Assembly (NCBI GenBank): GCA_030682255.1
Contig: JAUXOK010000028.1
Location: forward strand, 248,001 to 312,000
Source: Bacteroidota bacterium
Lineage (GTDB): Bacteria > Bacteroidota > Bacteroidia > NS11-12g > UBA955
Reading direction: 5' to 3'
Length of the DNA: 64,000 nucleotides
The notes beneath the pieces are model-generated. The model ran no database searches, was not told the origin of the DNA, and saw nothing but the letters and a program-made list of their open reading frames with translations. Shown here piece by piece: positions 37,194-45,136 of the stretch; position 1 is the first letter of the stretch, and every line of letters starts with the position of its first letter. Both the position numbers and the translations under genes were made by a program.

Positions 37194-37529
37194 CTAAAAT
37201 TTTTTAACAATAAAAAACACACTAAAAAATAAAAGGACAAATCCAACTATATGATTCCACTTTAAAGGCTCTTTTAAATAGTAAACCGCAAATATGATAA
37301 ACACAACTATGGTAATAGATTCCTGAATGATTTTTAGTTGATAACCATTCATGCCTTCTAGTTTACCAATTCTATTGGCTGGCACCATAAATAGATATTC
37401 TACAAAGGCTATTAACCAACTAATCAATATCACCTTCCATAACGCCACATGTTGAAATTTTAAATGCCCATACCAAGCAAATGTCATAAATACATTTGAG
37501 ACAACTAGGAGTAAAATCGTTTTCCACAT
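37194..37529 (-). CDS. DUF486 (DMT-like) small membrane protein
   Basis: This 111-residue protein has four membrane helices and matches DUF486: NVFMTFAWYGHLKF, SWLIAFVEYLFMVPANRIG, NGYQLKIIQESITIVVFIIFAVYYLKEPLKWNHI. The family resembles half-size drug/metabolite transporters, and its substrate is unknown. It lies between the small lipoprotein gene and rpsA on the minus strand. A hairpin terminator separates it from the lipoprotein gene. Confidence 0.88.
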   Translation of the reverse strand: MWKTILLLVVSNVFMTFAWYGHLKFQHVALWKVILISWLIAFVEYLFMVPANRIGKLEGMNGYQLKIIQESITIVVFIIFAVYYLKEPLKWNHIVGFVLLFFSVFFIVKKF

Positions 37530-37541
37530 AAATTTTTAAAC

Positions 37542-37577
37542 AAAAAAAAAGTTGAGTTTTTCAACTCAACTTTTTTA
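37542..37577 (-). terminator. Rho-independent terminator after the small lipoprotein gene
   Basis: AAAAAAGTTGAG and CTCAACTTTTTT form a stem around a TTGAAAAA-type loop, 17 bp past the stop codon of the gene at 37595-38044. Confidence 0.8.
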
Positions 37578-37594
37578 ATATAATTGATTTTAAA

Positions 37595-38044
37595 TTATTT
37601 TTTCAAGTTTTTAACGTCTTGACCTAAATCTTTAGCTTTTTCGATGATAGTTTTACCTTCTTCAACTTTAGTTTCTACAGTTGTTGTAGTTGTAGTAGTA
37701 GTTGAAGTTGAGTCTGTAACTTGCATAGCTTTTGCTTTAGCTTCTAATCCTTGAGTGTAAAGTGTTCCAACTTCAGTCCAAGCAGTTTTAGCAGCTTCGA
37801 AAGTAGTTTTTCCAGCTTCGTCTAGTTCAGTTTCGTTGATACCTGCAACGGCATTGTTGAAACTTTCAGCGTATCCAGCCCAAGAAGCAGAATCAAATTC
37901 TGTTGTTGTGCTGATTACGTTTTTAATTGAGTCTACCCAAGTAGTTAAGCCTGCAAGTTTAGTAGCAGATTCTGTTACAGCCGGGGTGTTGTTACATGCA
38001 GCAAAAAAGCTTGCAATAATCGATACGATAATGATTTTTTTCAT
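37595..38044 (-). CDS. Small helical lipoprotein of unknown function
   Basis: This 149-residue lipoprotein has signal and lipobox IIVSIIASFFAACNN (Cys about 17). The mature part is helical (TWVDSIKNVISTTTEFDSASWAGYAESFNNAV ...) and includes a run of threonines (STTTTTTTVETK). The threonine run is encoded by a simple repeat near 37680-37705. A charged C-terminal helix ends the protein. No family was recognised. Its content and size suggest an abundant cell-envelope protein. Confidence 0.6.
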   Translation of the reverse strand: MKKIIIVSIIASFFAACNNTPAVTESATKLAGLTTWVDSIKNVISTTTEFDSASWAGYAESFNNAVAGINETELDEAGKTTFEAAKTAWTEVGTLYTQGLEAKAKAMQVTDSTSTTTTTTTTVETKVEEGKTIIEKAKDLGQDVKNLKK

Positions 38045-38124
38045 TTGTCTTTTTTAAATATTAAAAATGTGGGGCAAATTTATATTAATTTAATAATATT
38101 GCAATACTATTTTAAAAAATAATT

Positions 38125-40221
38125 TTGACCGATTTTTTAGACACAAATATTGATTATCTGAAAGGTGTTGGACCTCAAAAAGCTGAAGTTATAAAAGCTG
38201 AAATTGGCTTGTTTCGATTCAAAGATGTTCTCTATTATTTACCAAATCGCTATGTCGATAAATCTAAAATTACAAAAATCGCTTCTTTTGATGAAGCTCA
38301 ACCCAATATTCAAATAAGAGGTATTCTCATTTATTTTGAAGTAATTAGTTCTAAAAACGGCAAAAGACTGACGGCTTTAATCAAAGACGAAACAGGTGTG
38401 ATGGAATTGGTTTGGTTCAAAAACTACCAATTTGTTCTAAAAAACCTCAAATTAAAAGAGATCTACACCGTTTATGGCAAAGCAACCGATTTTAATGGCA
38501 AACTCAACATCTCTCACCCAGAAATTAAACAATACTCTGCTGAAGATGATAAAATAGGTCTGAAATTAGAACCCGTTTATCCCCTGACAGAAAAACTAAA
38601 AGCCCGTTTCATTGATTCTAAATTAATTGGTCAAATGGTGCTTCAGATAATTAGCAACCCCAGTTTTAGCTTACATGAGTTTATTCCTACTTCTGTTTCC
38701 AAACCCTTGGGATTGATTTCGCCCACGTTGGCATACAAATGGATTCATTTCCCCAAAGATGAACAACAAATGGCAGCTGCCACCAAACGCATCAAGTTTG
38801 AAGAAATGTTTGCCTTGGCTATGAGGGCAGAAAAAAACAAAGTCATCAGACAAGCGCAAAGCAGGGGTGTTAAAATGAGTAAAGTGGGCGATTTGTTTAA
38901 AGCTTTTTATAACAAATACCTTGATTTTGAATTGACCGAAGCCCAAAAAAGGGTGATTAAAGAAATTCAAACGGATATGTCGAGCGGTGTTCAGATGAAT
39001 CGTTTGTTGCAGGGCGATGTTGGTAGTGGCAAAACCATTGTTGCTTTATTGTGCATGCTTTTGGTGGCAGACAATGGCTATCAATCTTGTTTAATGGCTC
39101 CAACAGAAATACTTGCCACACAACATTTTCTCAGTATCAGAGATGCACTCAGCGAACTTCCCATTCAAGTGGCAGTTTTAACTGGGTCAACTTCTAAAAA
39201 AGAAAGAAAGAAAATCCTAGAGAGCATAGCCAATGGTGAAGTACATATTTTAGTTGGCACCCATGCCTTGATAGAGAGTGATGTGGTTTTTCAAAACTTA
39301 GGTTTGGCTGTGATAGACGAACAACATCGTTTTGGCGTTGCCCAAAGGGCTAAACTTTGGGAAAAATCTCTGCATCCCCACATTTTGGTTATGACAGCAA
39401 CGCCCATTCCTAGAACCTTGGCTATGACAGTGCATGGCGAATTGGATGTGTCTGTTATTGATGAATTACCCAAAAACAGAAAACCCATCAGGACTGTTCA
39501 TAAAGACGAAAGCTTTAGATACGAGGTGATGAATTTCGTAAAAACAGAAATCGAAAAAGGGCGACAAATCTATATTGTATATCCCTTGATTGAGGAATCT
39601 CCTAAACTGGATTTAAATGACCTGATGAATGGCTATGATGTGGTGACATCCTATTTTCCTGTGCCCCAATATCAAATTGGCATTTTGCATGGCAGGGTCA
39701 AATATGAAGACAAGGAATACGAAATGAACCGCTTTAAAAAAGGCATTACCAATATCATGATTTCTACAACCGTAATAGAAGTGGGGGTCAATGTGCCCAA
39801 TGCTTCTGTGATGATTATAGAAAATGCCAACCGTTTTGGTTTATCGCAATTGCATCAGTTGAGGGGCAGAGTAGGCAGAGGCGCAGAACAAAGTTATTGC
39901 ATCTTGATGACCAAAGACGATTTAAACTTTCCGGCAAAGAAAAGAATCAACACCATGTGTAGAACCAACAATGGTTTTGAGATTTCGCAAGCGGATTTGG
40001 AAATTAGAGGTCCTGGAGATGTTTTAGGAACACGACAAAGTGGTTTGCCCGATTTCAAACTCTTAGATTTGGCAAAAGACATCGAAATCATCGATTTAGC
40101 CAAAAGAGCCGCTGCCTTTGTCTTAAAAAACGACCCCCAACTGGAACACGATGCCAACCGACCGCTTTTATCTTACCTCATGAAACACCAAACCGACCAT
40201 TTCTGGAGCAAGATTAGTTAG
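38125..40221 (+). CDS. recG: ATP-dependent DNA helicase RecG
   Basis: RecG reverses stalled forks and branch-migrates Holliday junctions. The 698-residue product has the N-terminal wedge/OB domain (YLKGVGPQKAEVIKAEIGLF), Walker A GDVGSGKT, a DEQH box, and helicase motifs including GRVGRGAEQSYCIL and EIRGPGDVLGTRQSGLP. Translation must start at a non-ATG codon: an in-frame TAA lies 12 bp upstream of the TTG at 38125, and no ATG occurs before the wedge domain. It is divergent from the small lipoprotein gene. Confidence 0.97.
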   Translation: MTDFLDTNIDYLKGVGPQKAEVIKAEIGLFRFKDVLYYLPNRYVDKSKITKIASFDEAQPNIQIRGILIYFEVISSKNGKRLTALIKDETGVMELVWFKNYQFVLKNLKLKEIYTVYGKATDFNGKLNISHPEIKQYSAEDDKIGLKLEPVYPLTEKLKARFIDSKLIGQMVLQIISNPSFSLHEFIPTSVSKPLGLISPTLAYKWIHFPKDEQQMAAATKRIKFEEMFALAMRAEKNKVIRQAQSRGVKMSKVGDLFKAFYNKYLDFELTEAQKRVIKEIQTDMSSGVQMNRLLQGDVGSGKTIVALLCMLLVADNGYQSCLMAPTEILATQHFLSIRDALSELPIQVAVLTGSTSKKERKKILESIANGEVHILVGTHALIESDVVFQNLGLAVIDEQHRFGVAQRAKLWEKSLHPHILVMTATPIPRTLAMTVHGELDVSVIDELPKNRKPIRTVHKDESFRYEVMNFVKTEIEKGRQIYIVYPLIEESPKLDLNDLMNGYDVVTSYFPVPQYQIGILHGRVKYEDKEYEMNRFKKGITNIMISTTVIEVGVNVPNASVMIIENANRFGLSQLHQLRGRVGRGAEQSYCILMTKDDLNFPAKKRINTMCRTNNGFEISQADLEIRGPGDVLGTRQSGLPDFKLLDLAKDIEIIDLAKRAAAFVLKNDPQLEHDANRPLLSYLMKHQTDHFWSKIS

Positions 40222-40388
40222 GGGGTGGTTAATGGTGTATTAGTTAATGGTTAAGGGTGTAACGGTTAAGAGTGTAATAGTTAATGGTTTTTAGTTCTTA
40301 CTTCTAATATCTAACTTCTGATTTCTTCGTTCTAATTTCTAACTTCCGATTTCTAACTTCTGAGTTATGATTTCAAACTTCATATTTT
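40222..40388. repeat. Intergenic degenerate tandem repeats
   Basis: After recG, two low-complexity arrays occur. The first is built on GTTAATGGT/GTAATAGTTAATGG units (about 40228-40290), the second on TTCTAACTTCTGATT-type units (about 40296-40380). They are imperfect, contain no reading frame and resemble slippage-derived intergenic repeats. Confidence 0.65.
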
Positions 40389-40460
40389 TGGGCGCCATTT
40401 CCACGCCTTCTGGGTTCCGTCTCGGTTGAACCGAGACCAAGCCGCCAGTCGAGGGGCGCA
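40389..40460. repeat. GC-rich palindromic (REP-like) element
   Basis: This island stands out from the AT-rich surroundings. It is bounded by GCGCC (40391-40395) and GGCGC (40455-40459) and has a perfect 9-bp inverted repeat GTCTCGGTT/AACCGAGAC with a 1-nt loop at 40419-40437. GC-rich intergenic palindromes of this kind recur in some Bacteroidota genomes. Copies elsewhere cannot be checked here, and none is seen in this window. The rest of the gap, to 40677, shows nothing else. Confidence 0.55.
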
Positions 40461-40677
40461 TTCATATTGATACAAGACACAAAACTAATATTTCAGATAG
40501 ATAGTTTTTTTATGAAGTAGTTAAAATTGAAGAACGGATTAATGAAAAATTTGATTTAGTTTTAAAATAATTTTACTGGTCAAACAAGCATAACTTTTAA
40601 TTGATTAATCCCACAATAATAAAATTTAATTAGAACAGTTAATCGAGATTTAGATTTACTGTTGGTTGTTGCAGTTA

Positions 40678-41907
40678 TTAGATGTTTCGATTAGAAGTAT
40701 TAAATTTAACAAACCACATTTCTACCTCACCTTTACCTTTAGCGTTAATTTTCCCTCTATGTTCAAATACAAAATCCGGATCATCTTTTAATAATTCATA
40801 AGTACTTTGACTAATATTCACCTTACCAGGCATGCAGCTGGTTTCTAGCCTTGCAGCAGTATTTACAGTATCGCCCCATATGTCGTATTGAAACTTTTTA
40901 ATACCTATAATTCCAGCTACTAAAGGACCGGTATTTACACCAACTCTAACTTCAAAATAGGGTTTATTGTTTGCTATTTTTTGGGCTTTACCTTCTTCAA
41001 TAAAATTGCAGATTTCCAATGCTGCCAAAACCACATCCTTTGCATTAGTTGAATTGGGAGTAGGCAAGCCTCCTGCCGCCATATAAGCATCTCCAATGGT
41101 TTTAATTTTTTCAATACCATGTTTTTGTGTGATTTCATCAAAAGTAGAGAAACAAAGATTGAGATCATTAACCAATTCTTCTGGAGATAATTGTTCTGAC
41201 ACCTGAGTAAAACCTAAAAAGTCAGTAAATAAAACAGTTACTTTTTCATATTGCTTTGCCTCAGAATGTCCCTTAGATTTTAATTCTTCGGCAACATCTA
41301 CAGGAAGAATATTCAATAGCAATTGATCGGCATTACGTTTTTCTGCTTTAAAAATATGAACGAACCATGCACAGGTACCAAAAATCACAGTAAATGAAAT
41401 ACAAATATTTAACGAATACATGACACGAATCATATTGTCTGAAGCAACAAGTTTAGGACCAGGAAACACTGGTTCTAAAAATGCAGTAATTAAAATGCAT
41501 ACCAAAAAAATAACAAATGAAATAACGGCTGGTCGCAATGATGTAAAAATCAAAATCCCCAATGGTGTTAAAAATCCCCAAATGATTGTCAGACCACTAT
41601 CATGAAAACTTCCCACAGACCACTGAGCAATAACAGGAGAAATTGTTGCTGCATAGAAAATGAAATATACGAGAAGTAAATGATTTTTTAATCGATGAGA
41701 AACAATAATCATTACTAAAGCGTTGACTGCAAATGCAGCTGCCGCATAAGCAGGCATTGACCATCCATAAGCTATATAGTAGAGACCAATCCAAGCTGTT
41801 CCACATAGAAATAAAAATCCAGAGACAATGGCCAAGAGTTGCTTTTGGAATTGCAAATCTGACGAATCGCCTTCTTTGCGAGCATAAATTTTAGCATACT
41901 TAAACAT
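40678..41907 (-). CDS. Membrane class III adenylate cyclase
   Basis: This 409-residue protein has six membrane helices (about 27-185) followed by a class III cyclase domain (about 220-405). Both metal aspartates are present (FTDFLGF, D229; TIGDAYM, D273). So are the adenine-selecting lysine and aspartate (K269 in EKIKTIGD; D342 in YDIWGD) and the transition-state asparagine and arginine (N349, R353 in VNTAAR). These residues predict ATP, not GTP, as substrate. The gene is divergent from the cNMP-binding encapsulin gene with 152 bp between starts. Local cAMP supply to the encapsulin system is an inference. Confidence 0.9.
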   Translation of the reverse strand: MFKYAKIYARKEGDSSDLQFQKQLLAIVSGFLFLCGTAWIGLYYIAYGWSMPAYAAAAFAVNALVMIIVSHRLKNHLLLVYFIFYAATISPVIAQWSVGSFHDSGLTIIWGFLTPLGILIFTSLRPAVISFVIFLVCILITAFLEPVFPGPKLVASDNMIRVMYSLNICISFTVIFGTCAWFVHIFKAEKRNADQLLLNILPVDVAEELKSKGHSEAKQYEKVTVLFTDFLGFTQVSEQLSPEELVNDLNLCFSTFDEITQKHGIEKIKTIGDAYMAAGGLPTPNSTNAKDVVLAALEICNFIEEGKAQKIANNKPYFEVRVGVNTGPLVAGIIGIKKFQYDIWGDTVNTAARLETSCMPGKVNISQSTYELLKDDPDFVFEHRGKINAKGKGEVEMWFVKFNTSNRNI

Positions 41908-42010
41908 TTTTTATTTGATTAGCAATGAGGTTATTAAATGACTTTTCAATAATAATCTTTTATTTTCCAAAAATCCAATTTTTTTTTAAAAATAATTTTA
42001 ATTAAATATT

Positions 42011-42040
42011 TTTTTGTCAGATATTTTTTTTCTACTTTGC
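42011..42040 (+). promoter_or_regulatory. Candidate promoter of the encapsulin-terpene cyclase operon
   Basis: TTTTTG (42011-42016) and TACTTTGC (42033-42040), 16 bp apart, resemble the Bacteroidota -33 TTTG and -7 TAnnTTTG boxes; the -7 box is one base short of consensus. The leader would be about 15 nt. Confidence 0.5.
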
Positions 42041-42059
42041 AGCCCTAAATATTTTAACA

Positions 42060-43442
42060 ATGAGCAACGAATTAAGGGATAGTTTATCCAAAGAACAGGC
42101 AAGAGTCTTAGCCACGACTCACAAAACCAGGCCGATGATGGAGGGTATTTCATCACGAAATTTAATTAAAGTTTTACCATGGGTGAATGTCCAGGGTGGC
42201 TTTTACCGTGTAAACAGAAGGTTGGTTATTGAAATTAGAGGGGGAAAAGTTTCTTTCCTTGACCCATTGGCGATTTTTCCAGAATCGTTAAGGCAAATGC
42301 CCAGTTTTAAAAACATTAAAGATGATGCTGTTCTAAGTCAAATAGCTGCTGCCGCTCAGGAAGAAGTTTTTGCAAAGGATGCAGACATTTTATTGGATGC
42401 CACTGCAGCAACTCACATGTATATAATTGTATCAGGGAAAGTGGCATTTTTTAATCCAGGTGAAACCAACTATGATCATGTAATTGGTTCTTTAGGAGAA
42501 GGACAATATTGGGGAGAATATCCATTTTTTGAAAATGGAGAAAAGTTATTCCCTCATGACTCAAGAGCTGCAACCCCTGTTAAAGTGTTGAAAATTTCTT
42601 TTACAGACATCAATGCTATTTTAGCCACATCTGCCAATGACAAAAACCATATTGAAGAACACAAAGAAGTATTAAAAAATCTCAAAGAGAAAGCTAATAG
42701 AAAAGGTGAGTCAGCAGTTGAATTGTTCTCAGGGCTTCATGATGACGAACCAGTAATCCCAAGCACACACGTAGAATACGACCCAAATCCCCGAGAATAT
42801 GAATTACATACAGGTCAAACAATCCTCAAAATACATACTAAAGTAGCTGATTTATACAATAATCCTTATAATCAAACAGAAGAACAAGTAAGATTAACCA
42901 TAGAAGAATTAAGAGAAAGACAAGAAGATGATATGATCAATGACAAAAGCTTTGGATTATTACATAATGTTGCTCATAATCAACGTATTCACACTGAAAC
43001 TGGCCCACCAACGCCTGATGATTTAGATTGTTTACTATCTAAAAGACGAAAAACACATTATATTTTAGCACACCCAAAAGCTATTGCTGCTTTTATGCAA
43101 CAGTGTACCAAGCGTGGTATTTACCCAGCCACAGTTAACATTGATGGAAAAGAAGTAATCGCTTGGAGAGGTGTGCCTATTTTAACTTGTAATAAATTAA
43201 AGATTGAAAACGGCAAAACTTCTATGATTGCAATACGTGTTGGCGAAGAGGATCAGGGAGTTGTTGGATTATACCAAATGGGCCTGCCAGATGAAGTCGA
43301 AACAAGTTTATCTGTGAGGTACATGGGCATTGATGAAAAAGCAATTATTTCTTATTTGATTACCAATTATTACTCGGTCGCAGTTCTTGTTCCAGATGCA
43401 TTAGGTGTACTTGACAATGTTGATGTCGGAATGTTCTTATAA
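42060..43442 (+). CDS. Family 2B encapsulin shell protein with inserted cyclic-nucleotide-binding domain
   Basis: This 460-residue protein assembles, by family knowledge, into an HK97-fold protein nanocompartment. Residues 1-80 (LIKVLPWVNVQGGFYRVNRRLV) and about 235-460 (THYILAHPKAIAAFMQQC, RGVPILTCNKL, GLPDEVETSLSVRYMG, NYYSVAVLVPDALGVLDNV) are the shell fold. Between them (about 82-205) is a cyclic-nucleotide-binding domain whose phosphate-binding cassette keeps GE (152-153, GEYPFF) and R169 (SRAATPVKVL). That architecture defines family 2B (EshA-like) encapsulins. The cargo gene follows after 9 bp, and an adenylate cyclase is divergent upstream. Ligand specificity and any shell opening are inferred. 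Confidence 0.9.
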   Translation: MSNELRDSLSKEQARVLATTHKTRPMMEGISSRNLIKVLPWVNVQGGFYRVNRRLVIEIRGGKVSFLDPLAIFPESLRQMPSFKNIKDDAVLSQIAAAAQEEVFAKDADILLDATAATHMYIIVSGKVAFFNPGETNYDHVIGSLGEGQYWGEYPFFENGEKLFPHDSRAATPVKVLKISFTDINAILATSANDKNHIEEHKEVLKNLKEKANRKGESAVELFSGLHDDEPVIPSTHVEYDPNPREYELHTGQTILKIHTKVADLYNNPYNQTEEQVRLTIEELRERQEDDMINDKSFGLLHNVAHNQRIHTETGPPTPDDLDCLLSKRRKTHYILAHPKAIAAFMQQCTKRGIYPATVNIDGKEVIAWRGVPILTCNKLKIENGKTSMIAIRVGEEDQGVVGLYQMGLPDEVETSLSVRYMGIDEKAIISYLITNYYSVAVLVPDALGVLDNVDVGMFL

Positions 43443-43451
43443 TCTACTCAT

Positions 43452-44528
43452 ATGAACAGTAGTACTACAACTACCCTCGACTTAATTAAAAGTGTATTAT
43501 CTAATGGACCGAGTGGCCTTGGAACTAGGTCTGCTAATATAGCATCCATCATTAACAGGCCCGATGAAGAATCGGATACAGAGTTGCGACATCGGCCGCC
43601 CTATCGTGATGATTTTGCCTTGGGGGAAGAATTAAATGAAAGGATTATTGAATGGGCTCAAAAAACTGGTATATATGATGGGCATTTGGATTACCTTCGA
43701 AAATGCAACTTTGGAAGATACGTCATGCTTACCTTTCCCTTTTCTAATGATAAGGAAAGGTTATTTATGGCTTGTCAAGCGAATGTAGCCCTTTTTGGAT
43801 TAGATGATTATTTTGTAGATGATGAGCGTGCAGGTGTTAAACTTGAACTAGTTGGCAGAAATCTATCTCTTGCTATGTCCGCGATTGACGAACCTTTTTT
43901 AACCCCTAAATACAATCAAGATACAAATAAGGGCTTAGAAGAACATCCCATACTAGGAGCATTGAAAGAGTATATTGCAAATTCTGTTCGTTTTGGCACA
44001 CCACAACAGGTTGCTCGATTAAGACATGAAGATATGACATTATTCATAGGTATGTTACATGAAACAAGTTGGCGAATGACTAAAATGATTGCTTCAGCTT
44101 GGGAATATCTTGGCTGTAGACAAATGAATAGTTTAACAACTTGTATTGCGATGATTGATATTGTGGAAGCTTATGAATTACCTCATAATATATACTCTAT
44201 GCGCGAAGTGCGAAGTGTCGTAAAAATTGCAGGTTTAATAACAGTTTTAGTGAATGATTTAGTTTCATCTAAAAAAGAAGAAGAGGCTGGTTTAGATCAA
44301 TATGGCATTCGTGAAGCAATTCAACACGAAGAAGGATGTTCATTCGAAGACGCTCACAAAAAAGGAATACGACTTCATAATGAATTGTTCAGAATGTTTG
44401 AAGACGAATCAGCTAAATTAATGATGTTTGCCACTCCTGAATTAAGAAGGTTTCTTATCGGAATAGAAGGTTATATTGCTGGAAACTATCTTTGGCATAT
44501 GACCAGTGAAAGATATGGAAATAGCTGA
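43452..44528 (+). CDS. Terpene cyclase (class I), probable encapsulin cargo
   Basis: This 358-residue class I terpene synthase is related to the 2-methylisoborneol-synthase group. The metal-binding motifs are present: DDYFVD (D118, D119, D123) and the NSE triad NDLVSSKKE (N268, S272, E276), with the C-terminal RY pair (ERYGNS). The first about 55 residues are low-complexity and Ser/Thr/Asp/Pro-rich (STTTTLDLIKSV ... RPDEESDTEL). Such disordered N-terminal extensions target cargo into family 2 encapsulins. No methyltransferase follows, so a 2-methylisoborneol product is not assured; the product is unknown. Confidence 0.88.
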   Translation: MNSSTTTTLDLIKSVLSNGPSGLGTRSANIASIINRPDEESDTELRHRPPYRDDFALGEELNERIIEWAQKTGIYDGHLDYLRKCNFGRYVMLTFPFSNDKERLFMACQANVALFGLDDYFVDDERAGVKLELVGRNLSLAMSAIDEPFLTPKYNQDTNKGLEEHPILGALKEYIANSVRFGTPQQVARLRHEDMTLFIGMLHETSWRMTKMIASAWEYLGCRQMNSLTTCIAMIDIVEAYELPHNIYSMREVRSVVKIAGLITVLVNDLVSSKKEEEAGLDQYGIREAIQHEEGCSFEDAHKKGIRLHNELFRMFEDESAKLMMFATPELRRFLIGIEGYIAGNYLWHMTSERYGNS

Positions 44529-44788
44529 CTATAACTGACGGCTTCTTTTTTTATTTTATCTGAAGCATCTACTTGCATTTGTGACCAACTATCAAATCGG
44601 TGAAACTAAACCTATCTATTAGAGTTTTAATGCAAATTGAATACTTCTCGAGACTCTAGGTTTGGTATAGGCTTTACTTGGACTTAACTAAAAAGCAAAT
44701 AATAAAGCATACTTTCTTCAATTACTTATTTATCAAAAAACATTTTATCCTTGATAGGTGTTAGAATGGGGCTAGATTTAGACGCTAA

Positions 44789-45136
44789 ATGGCAGAAATA
44801 ATCAATTTAAAAATTAAAAAACGTCCCACTGTTATGAAGATTGATAAAAAACAAGCTTTAGCTATGCTTTCGCCCGAAAATACAGACCGAGTGATAGAAA
44901 TGGCATGGGAGGATAGAACACCTTTTGAAGCAATTTTGATGCAGTTTGGATTGGCAGAGTCTAATGTCATACAATTGATGCGCAAGGAACTGAAACGAAG
45001 CAGTTTCAATCTGTGGCGTAAACGAGTCAATCAAGGTGTTAGTCAGAAACACCTTAAAAAAAGAAATCCTGATATAAGCAGACATAAATGTTCACTGCAA
45101 AGAAACATTTCAGGAAATAAAATTTCCAAAAGATAA
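44789..45136 (+). CDS. TIGR03643 (DUF2805) family protein
   Basis: This small protein of 115 residues, or 100 if translation starts at the ATG at 44834, contains the conserved block NTDRVIEMAWEDRTPFEAILMQFGLAESNVIQLMRKELKRSSFNLWRKRV that defines TIGR03643. It looks like a small helical, possibly nucleic-acid-binding protein. The basic C-terminus (SQKHLKKRNPDISRHK) fits that. The family has no known function but frequently lies next to photolyase/cryptochrome genes, as here: its stop overlaps the ATG of the next gene (TAATG). Confidence 0.85.
   Translation: MAEIINLKIKKRPTVMKIDKKQALAMLSPENTDRVIEMAWEDRTPFEAILMQFGLAESNVIQLMRKELKRSSFNLWRKRVNQGVSQKHLKKRNPDISRHKCSLQRNISGNKISKR

Noticed and set aside
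37679-37710. Trinucleotide-like repeat as a regulatory repeat
   Set aside because: It encodes the polythreonine stretch of the small lipoprotein and is explained by that coding sequence.
40678-41907. Guanylate cyclase assignment for the class III cyclase
   Set aside because: Lys and Asp occupy the purine-specifying positions (K269, D342), the adenylate-cyclase pair, rather than Glu and Cys.
42400-42700. Reading the protein at 42060-43442 as a Crp/Fnr-type transcription factor
   Set aside because: The cNMP-binding domain is present but no helix-turn-helix follows; the flanks match the encapsulin shell fold instead.
44529-44788. Possible methyltransferase or broken gene after the terpene cyclase
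   Set aside because: The 260-bp gap holds no open frame or recognisable remnant in either strand.
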